64,000 nucleotides of DNA, taken from positions 868,001 to 932,000 of the forward strand of contig CBDCMP010000007.1 in the NCBI GenBank assembly GCA_965218985.1. Direction: 5' to 3'. The translations under genes were made by a program, and so were the position numbers. Shown piece after piece: positions 26,160 through 34,988 of this stretch (the stretch's first letter is position 1; each line of letters begins with the position of its first letter). The notes below the pieces were generated by a model that was not told the DNA's origin, did not search any database, and saw nothing but the letters and a program-made list of their open reading frames with translations. The stretch is from Pseudopedobacter sp965218985. Lineage in GTDB: Bacteria > Bacteroidota > Bacteroidia > Sphingobacteriales > Sphingobacteriaceae.

Positions 26160-28630
26160 TGCTTTCCAATTCATCCAAAAGAGGTTATCCCCTTTTATTT
26201 GCCACTTTTTTTATGGCCTTAGGCTATATTGCTCCTTCTTTCGCACAAGAGATTTCAGGGTATCAGAAACCTCCCAAGGAAATCACAGATATAGTGGAGA
26301 ATACCGTCAACAGGTCGGTCATCATAAGTGGAAAAGGTGCCTATATGGCGATATTGGAGGAACCGGGTTATCCTTCCATAAAAGATATTTCCCAGCCGAT
26401 ATTGAAACTTGCCGGCTTAAGAATCAATCCAAAGATCAAAGGAAACGGTCGTTCTGCTTATTATTCGGGTTTACGGATTAAAAATGTGAAGTCAAATGAA
26501 GAGTTCGAATTCCAGAATTTGCCGAAAGAGGCTAAAATCAAAGATGTGATCTTCTCTCCGGATGAAAACAGGCTGGCTTTCAGCATCACCACAGATACCG
26601 ATATTCAGCTTTGGCTGGGAGATTTAAAAACAAGAAGGGCAGAACGCTTATCAAAGGAAAGTTTGAATGACACTTACGGAAGGCTCTATCAATGGGCTCC
26701 TGATGGTAAATCCATCTTAGCTAAATGTGTAGCGGATCAAAAAGGACCTCCGTCCAAATCAGACACTCCAACAGGACCCAATGTGCAGGAGAGCTCAGGA
26801 GATTCCTCCGCATCACGGACTTATCAGGATTTATTGAAAAGCAACTACGATGAATCGCTGTTCGATTATTACCTCACCGTGCAGATCAAAATGATTTACA
26901 TGGACGGACAGGCAGTAAATTTTAGCAGGCCTGATATCTATAAAAATTTTGATTTCTCCCCTGATGGAGATTTGGTGATGATCTCCACCATTCACAAACC
27001 CTATTCCTATTTGGTGCCGGTTGGTCATTTTCCTTATAAAGTGGAAATAAGAGACCGGTACGGAAAACTGACTCAAGAACTGGCCGATATTCCATTGGCT
27101 GATGATTTGCCTCAAGGTTTTGATGCAGTGGTCACCGGTCCCAGGGCATTCGGATGGCGTTCTGATAAACCTGAAACCTATTATTACGTAGTGGCTCAGG
27201 ATCAAGGAGATCCTAATATAAGAGCAACAATCAGAGACATTATATATACAAAAGAAGTTGGGTCAAATACCGCCTCAAAAAAATTAGCGGATTGCTATTT
27301 AAGGTTCAATGATATCATTTGGGGAGATGACCAGATAGCTTTAGTGAATGAACGCTGGTGGAAGACAAGAGGAGAGAGAAGAGTTTTCATCAAGCCGGGC
27401 AATCCAAATTATCGGGTAAATCTTTGGGACAGGTATTATGAGGATGCCTATAGTGACCCTGGCCAATTCGTCACCGTTAAGAATCAGTATAACAGAGATG
27501 TTTTGTTATTGGATTATAATGCTGCCAGAAGGTTGGCCGATCCCAATAACATGAATATCTTCTCTATAGCTGACGGGGCATCACCAAGAGGAGACAGGCC
27601 TTTTCTTTTGAAATTCAATGTGAAGACCAAGCTAACTGACACCATCTTCCACTCAAAGGCTCCTTTTTATGAGCGTCCTATATTTTTTGATGGCAGAAAT
27701 GACCTCATCATCAGCAAAGAATCCATCATTGAGCCACCCAATTATTTCGATTTGGATCTGAACAAGAATAAAGAACAGCAGCTCACTTTCTTTAAGAACC
27801 CATATCCGCAATTGTTTGGTGTGATGAAACAGCAGATAAATTATAAAAGAGAGGACGGTTTAAATTTAACGGCCACCCTCTATCTTCCTAAAGATTACCA
27901 TGCCTCACAGGGAAGATTACCTGTTTTAATGTGGGCTTACCCCAAAGAATTTAAAACAATTGCGGCAGCTGGACAGGTAAAAGGATCACCCTACCGTTTT
28001 ACCCGGATATCCTGGGCTTCGCCTATCTATTGGGTGACACAGGGTTATGCGGTGATGGACAATGTGGATATGCCAATAGTTGGAGAGAGCAATGAACAGC
28101 CCAATGATACTTTTATTGAACAGCTCACAGCCAACGCCACTGCTGCAGTGGATAAAATAACAGGCATGGGAATAGGTGATCCAAACCGGATTGCTATTGG
28201 GGGGCATTCTTATGGAGCCTTCATGACCGCAAATTTGTTGGCCCACACCAAACTTTTTGCAGCCGGCATTGCCAGAAGTGGGGCATACAACCGTACCTTG
28301 ACTCCATTTGGTTTTCAGGCGGAGGAAAGAACCTATTGGCAAGCTCCTGAAGTCTATTTTAAAATGTCGCCTTTCTCCTACGCAAACAAAATTACCACAC
28401 CGCTACTATTGATACATGGAGAAGCTGACGACAATTCAGGAACCTTCCCTATTCAGAGCGAAAGATTTTATAACGCACTTAAAGGTTTTGGAGCCCCCAC
28501 AAGATTAGTATATTTACCTGCAGAGGCGCACAGCTACAGAGCTAAAGAATCCATTTTACACATGCTTTGGGAGATGAATAACTGGCTGAATAAATATGTG
28601 AAAAATAAAGACAAACAAATAAATCCATAA
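26159..28630 (+). CDS. S9 family prolyl oligopeptidase-like peptidase, secreted
   Basis: The 823-aa protein carries a signal peptide (YPLLFATFFMALGYIAPSFAQ), a long beta-propeller region (PDENRLAFSITTDTDIQLWLGDL and similar blades) and a C-terminal alpha/beta-hydrolase domain. The triad is Ser684 in GGHSYGAFM, Asp in LLIHGEADDNSG and His in AEAHSYRAKES. It would cut oligopeptides in the periplasm or at the surface. Translational coupling to the M42 gene suggests a shared role in peptide use. Confidence 0.93.
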   Translation: MLSNSSKRGYPLLFATFFMALGYIAPSFAQEISGYQKPPKEITDIVENTVNRSVIISGKGAYMAILEEPGYPSIKDISQPILKLAGLRINPKIKGNGRSAYYSGLRIKNVKSNEEFEFQNLPKEAKIKDVIFSPDENRLAFSITTDTDIQLWLGDLKTRRAERLSKESLNDTYGRLYQWAPDGKSILAKCVADQKGPPSKSDTPTGPNVQESSGDSSASRTYQDLLKSNYDESLFDYYLTVQIKMIYMDGQAVNFSRPDIYKNFDFSPDGDLVMISTIHKPYSYLVPVGHFPYKVEIRDRYGKLTQELADIPLADDLPQGFDAVVTGPRAFGWRSDKPETYYYVVAQDQGDPNIRATIRDIIYTKEVGSNTASKKLADCYLRFNDIIWGDDQIALVNERWWKTRGERRVFIKPGNPNYRVNLWDRYYEDAYSDPGQFVTVKNQYNRDVLLLDYNAARRLADPNNMNIFSIADGASPRGDRPFLLKFNVKTKLTDTIFHSKAPFYERPIFFDGRNDLIISKESIIEPPNYFDLDLNKNKEQQLTFFKNPYPQLFGVMKQQINYKREDGLNLTATLYLPKDYHASQGRLPVLMWAYPKEFKTIAAAGQVKGSPYRFTRISWASPIYWVTQGYAVMDNVDMPIVGESNEQPNDTFIEQLTANATAAVDKITGMGIGDPNRIAIGGHSYGAFMTANLLAHTKLFAAGIARSGAYNRTLTPFGFQAEERTYWQAPEVYFKMSPFSYANKITTPLLLIHGEADDNSGTFPIQSERFYNALKGFGAPTRLVYLPAEAHSYRAKESILHMLWEMNNWLNKYVKNKDKQINP

Positions 28631-28659
28631 TAAGAATCTATAATTTAAAAAAATCAAAT

Positions 28660-29556
28660 ATGAAACCTACTTTATTAATACTGGCGGCAGGAATGGCCAG
28701 TCGTTACGGCAGCATGAAACAAATCGATGGCTTTGGACCAAATGGAGAGACCATCATTGACTATTCCATTCATGATGCAATTAAAGCCGGATTTGGAAAA
28801 GTGACCTTCATCATCAGAGAAGAGTTTTTAGATAGCTTTAAAGCTATTTTTGAGCCCAAACTCGCTGGAAAGGTGGAGACAGATTATGTCTTTCAAACCT
28901 TTGACTTAAAAAAATACGGCATAGATAAAGAGATTGAAAGAGCTAAACCATGGGGCACAGGCCATGCTATTCTGGAAGCTAAAAATCAAATTCACGAGCC
29001 ATTTTGTGTAATTAATGCGGATGATTATTATGGTTATGAAGCTTTCAAAAACATGTATGATTTTCTAACCACTGAAGCTGGTCCGAATAGATATAGCATC
29101 GTTGGTTATAAAATAGGAAACACGCTATCAGAGAATGGTTCTGTATCCAGAGGGGTTTGCCAAACGGATGCAGATGGTAACATGAGTGAAATAGATGAGC
29201 GTACAAAGGTTTATCCAAAAGATGGAGGAATCGTTTTTGAGGAAAATGGAGAGGAGTTTCCTTTAGATGCTTCCACTCCGGTATCCATGAATTTTTGGGG
29301 CTTCACTCCTGAGGTGTTCGAAATCACGAAGAAACTGTTCATTGACTTCGTTCATAAAAATGAGAATAATCCTAAGTCAGAATTCTTCATTCCTTTAATT
29401 GCAGATTATTTGATCAAAAATAACCTAGCGACCTTTAAAGTCATTCCGACAGATGCCAAATGGTTTGGAGTAACCTATAAAGAAGATAAAGAGATTGTGG
29501 AGGATAATATTAAAAAATTGGTTAACGATGGGGTTTATCCCACAAAACTATGGTAA
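28660..29556 (+). CDS. Sugar-phosphate nucleotidyltransferase family protein
   Basis: The 298-aa protein is a nucleotidyltransferase (GT-A-like) fold: TLLILAAGMASRYGSMKQID (nucleotide-binding, family form GxGxR changed to GMASR), PWGTGHAILEAK and VINADDYYGYEAF with the metal-binding Asp pair. The closest known families are NDP-sugar pyrophosphorylases, but this Bacteroidota subgroup has no proven substrate. It lies 29 bp after the S9 gene and may be in the same transcript; a terminator follows. Confidence 0.85.
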   Translation: MKPTLLILAAGMASRYGSMKQIDGFGPNGETIIDYSIHDAIKAGFGKVTFIIREEFLDSFKAIFEPKLAGKVETDYVFQTFDLKKYGIDKEIERAKPWGTGHAILEAKNQIHEPFCVINADDYYGYEAFKNMYDFLTTEAGPNRYSIVGYKIGNTLSENGSVSRGVCQTDADGNMSEIDERTKVYPKDGGIVFEENGEEFPLDASTPVSMNFWGFTPEVFEITKKLFIDFVHKNENNPKSEFFIPLIADYLIKNNLATFKVIPTDAKWFGVTYKEDKEIVEDNIKKLVNDGVYPTKLW

Positions 29557-29583
29557 TTTGTACTATATAGTATACAATTTTAC

Positions 29584-29612
29584 AAGCCCGGTTTTCTATC
29601 CGGGCTTTTTTT
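29584..29612 (+). terminator. Intrinsic terminator
   Basis: AAGCCCGG (29584-29591) pairs with CCGGGCTT (29600-29607), an 8-bp GC-rich stem followed by a T-run. It closes the M42-S9-nucleotidyltransferase transcript. Confidence 0.88.
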
Positions 29613-29647
29613 ATGTGTTTTGAACGTTCTAAAGCGTACAATTGCCC

Positions 29648-29691
29648 TTATGTCTATTTCCGGCAAAGTTTTAAAGCAATAATAGACATAA
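29648..29691 (+). promoter_or_regulatory. Inverted repeat in the region just upstream of the OmpA-family gene
   Basis: TTATGTCTATT (29648-29658) and AATAGACATAA (29681-29691) are perfect 11-bp arms around a 22-base loop, ending 19 bp before the ATG at 29711. If transcribed it would make a hairpin in the 5' untranslated region, a possible control or stability element for this abundant outer-membrane protein. Confidence 0.5.
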
Positions 29692-29710
29692 AATAACAAT
29701 CAAATTGATT

Positions 29711-31081
29711 ATGAAAACAAATCTTCAAAAAAGTATATTGCTCGTTGGAGCTTTAACATTAGTGAATTTTGCCTTTGCGCAAGAGCCAACCCTGTCTTCC
29801 AGTTCTATGGAAATGACCGCTGTAGACAACAACGTAATGCCTTTTTCAAAAGCTTCAGCTTACAGAACCTGGACTTTTGGCGTGAACGGAGGAGTAATGG
29901 CCCCTGTGGTAGGTACAGGCGGTAAAAATGATTACACGAACTGGAAAGCGGGTGCTGGTTATGGCGGATATCTGAAAAAACAGCTATCTCATAGCTTCGC
30001 TTTACAGGGAGATTTTTACCGAGGAACCTTAAAAGCAGATAATTCTGACGGAGGAAACAACAGCCCTTACCAATCTTTCGAAACAGAAATTAAATACGGC
30101 GCTACCTTAAGTGCAGTATACAACATTGGCAATTTCACTATTTTAAGACGTCAGAGTTATGTCACTCCATATCTCTCAGCAGGCGGAGGTATTTTAGGTT
30201 ATCAACCAACTGTGGTGGATAATTCAAATCAATCTATGGATTTGAACAACGGAGACAACTTGCATGAACTAGTGGTACCGGTAGGTGCTGGCCTCAAATT
30301 CATGGTGGCCAAGGGAGTGAACATTGACTTAGGTTATACCATGAACTTCGTTGACGCAGATAACGTGGATGGATATTATAACGGGCCACAGAATGATAAA
30401 TTCGGTTATGGACATGCAGGACTGGAATTTGCTTTAGGGAGCAAATCAAAACCTCAGTTAGCTTTCACAAATCCAGCGGCATCTTTAGAAAAAGCATATA
30501 ATGCAAAATATGATGATTTAAAAGCGCAATTAGACGCTTCGAAAAACAACGCAGAGGTAAATGCTTTAAAAGATAAAGTCAATAAGTTAACTACTGATAG
30601 TGATGGCGACGGCGTTTCTGATTACTATGATAAATGCCCTGACACTCCAAAAGGTACAGCTGTTGATGGCGCAGGGTGTCCATTACCTAAAATGGAAGCT
30701 CCAAAACCAGTGACCTACGTGATCACTGAAGAGGATAAAAAAGTAGTGAATGACGCTATTAAAAATTTAGAATTTGATTTAGCTAAATCAACTATAAGAT
30801 CTTCTTCATTCGCTACTTTAGACAGGGTAGCCAATTTAATCGTCTCTAAAAATCTAAGTCTGAAATTAGCAGGACATACAGATAGCCAGGGAAGTGATGC
30901 TTATAACATGAAACTTTCTAAAGACAGAGCTGAAGCTGTTAAAGCTTATTTAGTGAACAAAGGCGTGAATCCTTCAAGAGTTGAAGCTACCGGTTATGGG
31001 GAGACTCAACCCATTGACACTAACGCTACCGCTGCGGGAAGACAAAACAACCGTAGGGTGGAGTTCACTTTATTCAACTAG
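29711..31081 (+). CDS. OmpA family outer-membrane protein
   Basis: With the ATG at 29711 the protein is 456 aa; a TTG six bases upstream is less likely. It has a signal peptide (LQKSILLVGALTLVNFAFAQ), an N-terminal beta-barrel of about 220 residues and a coiled linker (YNAKYDDLKAQLDASKNN). A calcium-binding thrombospondin type 3 repeat (DSDGDGVSDYYDKCPDTPKG) precedes the C-terminal peptidoglycan-binding OmpA domain (LAGHTDSQGSDAYNMKLSKD, YGETQPIDTNATAAGRQNNR). The protein anchors the outer membrane to the cell wall. Three short hairpins surround the gene. Confidence 0.95.
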   Translation: MKTNLQKSILLVGALTLVNFAFAQEPTLSSSSMEMTAVDNNVMPFSKASAYRTWTFGVNGGVMAPVVGTGGKNDYTNWKAGAGYGGYLKKQLSHSFALQGDFYRGTLKADNSDGGNNSPYQSFETEIKYGATLSAVYNIGNFTILRRQSYVTPYLSAGGGILGYQPTVVDNSNQSMDLNNGDNLHELVVPVGAGLKFMVAKGVNIDLGYTMNFVDADNVDGYYNGPQNDKFGYGHAGLEFALGSKSKPQLAFTNPAASLEKAYNAKYDDLKAQLDASKNNAEVNALKDKVNKLTTDSDGDGVSDYYDKCPDTPKGTAVDGAGCPLPKMEAPKPVTYVITEEDKKVVNDAIKNLEFDLAKSTIRSSSFATLDRVANLIVSKNLSLKLAGHTDSQGSDAYNMKLSKDRAEAVKAYLVNKGVNPSRVEATGYGETQPIDTNATAAGRQNNRRVEFTLFN

Positions 31082-31129
31082 TGTTAAGTTAAAAGTAGAA
31101 AGACTTATATCATTGATGATAAGCAATTT

Positions 31130-31230
31130 AAAAAGATGAAAAATCATCTTTTTATGATTAACATTACACTAGTAATTAGCACAGGTCATTTTGAAGGCTG
31201 ATGGGTTATAAAATCCATCAGCCTTTTTTA
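31130..31230 (+). terminator. Two hairpins downstream of the OmpA-family gene
   Basis: The first (AAAAAGATGA 31130-31139 with TCATCTTTTT 31144-31153) is AT-rich. The second (AAGGCTGATGG 31194-31204 with CCATCAGCCTT 31215-31225, followed by T) is a strong intrinsic terminator and could also serve the convergent gene. Confidence 0.8.
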
Positions 31231-31270
31231 TTGGATTTCAAATTCAATCGTGAAGGGATATTGATTTATC

Positions 31271-32107
31271 CTATTTGATCTGCTCTTTAAATATCTCTGC
31301 TCCTTTGCCCTCACTGATGGTATAGTAAGATTTTCCATCGTGAGTGAAACCTGTCGCTTCTCCCTGAGGTTCTGGTTTATAGGGCAATATTTTAGGACTT
31401 CTTTTCAGACATTGCATCATCGTTTCCCCTAATTGTCTTTTCCAGTAAAAGACATTTCCATAAGATTTAATTAAAATCGATCTTCCATCTCCTGAGATAT
31501 CCCCCGCGGTAATCCAATTGATTTTTTTCATTCCCGGAAATGACAATGTCCCCTCTTTTGTCAAGGTATGCACGCTCCCTGCTTCAATTTTTAAAGGAAC
31601 AGAATAAACCCCTACGCTATCCTCTCTTTTAGAAATGATGTAAATTTTCTGACTTATTGGATCGATCATCAAACATTCTGCATCCCTGGGTCCATCTGGA
31701 TATTTAAGTTTTAATTGTTCTACTTTTGGAACAGATGGTCTATTCTGCCCCTTTAAATAATTCGGTTCATCAAATTTGTAGATGCTGATGAAATCTCTTT
31801 CTGCCTTATTGTCGCCAATATCACCGACATATATTTGTGGCTTCCTGTTTTTCGGATTACTCATTGCAATGTCTTCACAGTCCACCACCTTAGCTTTAAA
31901 ATTATATATCGCTAAAGTCTCTCCACTTTTATTGATGAGGAATATCCGTCCTTTGTCACCGCTGTCATTATGTACCCATATCCTATCCTCATTTTTAGAA
32001 GAGACTACCAGTCCTGAACATTCATTGATTTGGTCGTCTTTAAGTTTTTGGGCAAATAAAAAAGAGACCTTAAAAAGAAAAAAAAGTAAGATAATAGTTC
32101 TCATCAT
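31271..32107 (-). CDS. Secreted beta-propeller-like protein (hypothetical)
   Basis: The 278-aa protein has a signal peptide (RTIILLFFLFKVSFLFAQ). The mature part shows propeller-like repeats: ECSGLVVSSKNEDRIWVHNDSGDKGRIFLIN, DCEDIAMSNPKNRKPQIYVGDIGDN, KYPDGPRDAECLMIDPISQKIYIISK, ISGDGRSILIKSYGNVFYW and GEATGFTHDGKSYYTISE. The 'DxEA/DAEC' and 'HNDSGD' motifs recall esterase-like/phytase-type propellers. No catalytic site was identified. It lies immediately downstream of the dCMP deaminase gene (6-bp gap). Confidence 0.65.
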   Translation of the reverse strand: MMRTIILLFFLFKVSFLFAQKLKDDQINECSGLVVSSKNEDRIWVHNDSGDKGRIFLINKSGETLAIYNFKAKVVDCEDIAMSNPKNRKPQIYVGDIGDNKAERDFISIYKFDEPNYLKGQNRPSVPKVEQLKLKYPDGPRDAECLMIDPISQKIYIISKREDSVGVYSVPLKIEAGSVHTLTKEGTLSFPGMKKINWITAGDISGDGRSILIKSYGNVFYWKRQLGETMMQCLKRSPKILPYKPEPQGEATGFTHDGKSYYTISEGKGAEIFKEQIK

Positions 32108-32113
32108 GGGTAT

Positions 32114-32581
32114 TTAAATGGTTATATCAGCTTGGTGCAACTTCAAACATACCACACCAAATCGATTTAAAAAGTCAACGCCCTCATCATTCCCCAACCC
32201 TTTATAAGCGGCATAAGAATCTTTAAAATAGACTGTTTTGATACCTGATGAAAGAATCAATCTTGCACAGGAGATACATGGAGATAAAGTAGTGTAAAGC
32301 GTGGCTCCATGAATTTGAGTTCCATTTTTTACCGCATAAAGGATGGCATTCTCCTCGGCATGTAAAGCTAATGAACAGCTGTTTCTTGAATCTCTGGGAC
32401 AACCTTCCTGCGGCCACTCTTCATCACAATTATGTGTTCCTGCTGGAGGGCCATTATAACCTATGGAGATAATTCTGGTGTCTTTAGTCAAGACCGCTCC
32501 CACGTGGTTCTTCACACAGTGGGAGCGCTGGGCCAGTTCGGCGGCGAGGTCCATGAAGATCTCATCAAAACTTAATTTCAT
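32114..32581 (-). CDS. Deoxycytidylate deaminase family protein
   Basis: dCMP deaminase supplies dUMP for thymidylate synthesis. The 155-aa protein is one zinc-dependent deaminase domain: LHAEENAI with the zinc His and catalytic Glu, and PCISCARLILSSGIKTVYF with the two zinc Cys. The early NHVGAVLTKDTRIISIGYNGPPAG and CDEEWPQEGCPRDS insert fit the dCMP/ComEB subgroup. Its ATG directly abuts the MFS stop codon, so the genes are co-translated. Confidence 0.92.
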   Translation of the reverse strand: MKLSFDEIFMDLAAELAQRSHCVKNHVGAVLTKDTRIISIGYNGPPAGTHNCDEEWPQEGCPRDSRNSCSLALHAEENAILYAVKNGTQIHGATLYTTLSPCISCARLILSSGIKTVYFKDSYAAYKGLGNDEGVDFLNRFGVVCLKLHQADITI

Positions 32582-34009
32582 TTAATGTCCGGTTGCTGCT
32601 GTTCTGTCGAAATTGATGCCTTGCTTCCTTAAAATCCCACTCACTTTCCAAGCATAAAAGGCTAAATAGGTAAAACATAGAACGCCTACAATGTAACTAT
32701 ATTGAATACCTGTGTATTCGGAAAGATAACCTTGTAGCCAGCTTATAATTCCTCCACCCATAATCATCATGATTAAGAAACTGCTTCCCTGGCTGGTGTT
32801 TTTGCCCAAACCACTCACTGCCAATGTAAAAATACATGGCCATAATGTGCTACAGAATAAACCCACACTGATGAAGGCGTAAACACTCAGCATTCCACTG
32901 GTGGACATGCCAATGAACAAGGCCAAAATACCCATCAATGAAAATATCAATAACATTCTGGCCGGATTTCCCTTGCTCATCATATCAGCAGCTATCAGCA
33001 CCAGAATCACAAAACCATAAACATAAAATGGAGTTAAATCATGCTTTGCAATGGCGTTCACAATCAGGAAAACGCCAAATGCCAAGTAAGGGGCAAGGAA
33101 TCTGAGTATCTTTTGTCTACTCCTATCATCTGTGAAAGCTTCCACAGCACCTGTCCATCTTCCTATCATTAAACTAGCCCAATATAATGAAATGTAAGGA
33201 GCGATATCTTTAATCTGAAAACCTAAATCTTTCTCCATGTAAGCCGGCAGATTACTAGCTGTGGAGACTTCAACACCTACGTACACAAAAATCCCTATCA
33301 TTCCCATAAACAGTTGAGGGTATTTTAAGGCAGAACCTTTTAAATTCTCATCAATTTTTGCTTCCGTTAATGCCGGTTTATCTGGTAGTGAAGATAATTT
33401 TAAGAATAGAGCAACCAGCAAAAATGCAACACCAAGAACCAAATATGGGATTTTAACACTTTCAATACTGATGTCGTTGTTCACACTGGTGCTGGAGCCA
33501 AAAATGGCGAAACTAACGATTAGCGGGCCAATGGTTGTCCCAAAATTATTCACCCCGCCAGCCAGAGTTAACCTTTGTGAACCGGTGGTGATGGCCCCTA
33601 AAGCAATAGCCAGTGGATTGGCAACCGTTTGTTGAAGAGAGAAGCCCAACGCAACAACAAATAAACCAGTTAACATCAATGGAAATGATTGCAGATTTGC
33701 TGCCGGATAAAATAATAAGGTGCCTAAAGCAGAGATGACCAAACCTAAGGCTAATCCATTTTTATAGCCTATGGTGTTCACCAAATCCTTTTTCATCAAA
33801 ACAGAAATCCCATTATAAATTAAAGAACCGACGGTGTAAGCGATATAAAAAGCCAATGAAACCCATTGACTTTCACTTTGTGTTAAATCAAAAGCTTTTT
33901 TAAATACAGGGATTAAAATATCATTACTTGCGGCAACAAAGCCCCAAAAAAAGAATACGGTGACCAGTGGAATAAACTGCGCCCAGTTGGTTTTAGAATT
34001 TTGCTCCAT
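32582..34009 (-). CDS. Sugar MFS transporter (FucP-like)
   Basis: The 475-aa inner-membrane protein has about 12 hydrophobic helices and the fucose-permease pattern at its start: FIPLVTVFFFWGFVAASNDILIPVFKKAF, followed by LTQSESQWVSLAFYIAYTVGS. It would import a sugar with protons; the substrate cannot be told from sequence. The first gene of a leftward group with the dCMP deaminase and the propeller protein, and no sugar-use enzyme is adjacent. Confidence 0.88.
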   Translation of the reverse strand: MEQNSKTNWAQFIPLVTVFFFWGFVAASNDILIPVFKKAFDLTQSESQWVSLAFYIAYTVGSLIYNGISVLMKKDLVNTIGYKNGLALGLVISALGTLLFYPAANLQSFPLMLTGLFVVALGFSLQQTVANPLAIALGAITTGSQRLTLAGGVNNFGTTIGPLIVSFAIFGSSTSVNNDISIESVKIPYLVLGVAFLLVALFLKLSSLPDKPALTEAKIDENLKGSALKYPQLFMGMIGIFVYVGVEVSTASNLPAYMEKDLGFQIKDIAPYISLYWASLMIGRWTGAVEAFTDDRSRQKILRFLAPYLAFGVFLIVNAIAKHDLTPFYVYGFVILVLIAADMMSKGNPARMLLIFSLMGILALFIGMSTSGMLSVYAFISVGLFCSTLWPCIFTLAVSGLGKNTSQGSSFLIMMIMGGGIISWLQGYLSEYTGIQYSYIVGVLCFTYLAFYAWKVSGILRKQGINFDRTAATGH

Positions 34010-34182
34010 TTGTGGAATTGGTTTTAGAATATTTTAACGAAATCGTTGTTTAAGCTAAATAAAGGTTTTTTCAGAAGAAAAAAGAAAATAACTATAGCTG
34101 TAGGCATTATTTAAATTAATCTATGGGATTTGCTTTTGAAAATTGCATATTCGCATGACACACAACCCACAGGAACAGATTA

Positions 34183-34812
34183 ATGCTAGAGCTTATCATT
34201 TCAGGAATTGGATTAGGGATAGTGCTATCGTTCTTAACCGGTCCTGTATTCTTCGCTCTGATAAAGACCAGTATAGAGAAAGGATTTTATGCCGGGGTGG
34301 CTTTAGCATTTGGGGTGGTCATCAGCGATTTCGTTTATGTGGCCATCACACTTTTTGGAACCTCTTTATTAAGTTTTGAAAGCACCTACCGAATACCTAT
34401 TGGCGTGGTAGGGAGCGTGGTACTTTTAAGCATTGGACTTTACTACCTGTTAAAGAAGGTAAAAATCAATTATGAAGAGATTCCCTCTAAAAGAAAACAT
34501 GCGGGTTATTTCTTCAAAGGTTTTTTCATGTGTATTTTCAATCCTTTCATATTATTGTACTGGGTAAGTGTTACCAGCGGGGTGTATTCTATTTATGGAG
34601 ATTTGACCTCCAGCCAGGTGGTTCCTTTCTTCGGTGCAATTTTACTTACCCTGTTTGGCATGGACACTTTAAAGGCCTATTTCTCGCATAAATTACGCTA
34701 TAAAATAAAGGAGAGAACCATTCAGAATTTAAATAAAATTGCAGGAGTGCTCATCATCATCTTTGCCCTCAAGCTCATCTATAATTTAATTATCGGACAC
34801 TCCCTCATTTGA
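34183..34812 (+). CDS. LysE family exporter
   Basis: The 209-aa membrane protein has about six helices. It begins LIISGIGLGIVLSFLTGPVFFALIKTSIEKGFYAGVA, the LysE/RhtB signature with the GP motif, and later shows FKGFFMCIFNPFILLYWV. Members export amino acids or related solutes. It stands alone, divergent from the MFS gene across 173 bp. Confidence 0.88.
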   Translation: MLELIISGIGLGIVLSFLTGPVFFALIKTSIEKGFYAGVALAFGVVISDFVYVAITLFGTSLLSFESTYRIPIGVVGSVVLLSIGLYYLLKKVKINYEEIPSKRKHAGYFFKGFFMCIFNPFILLYWVSVTSGVYSIYGDLTSSQVVPFFGAILLTLFGMDTLKAYFSHKLRYKIKERTIQNLNKIAGVLIIIFALKLIYNLIIGHSLI

Positions 34813-34988
34813 CCATGATGGCTGCCTAAAAGATAGATAGAGGCATGCCCGTATTATCAAAGGTCTACATCAACATATCCTGGTTTGTCCCAGCTGAGAT
34901 CCGCTGATTGGTGCTAAAAACATATCCTGATGAAAAGCAATTTGGAGAATAATGCTATTAAAAACCCATCAACTCCATGATGATGCTA

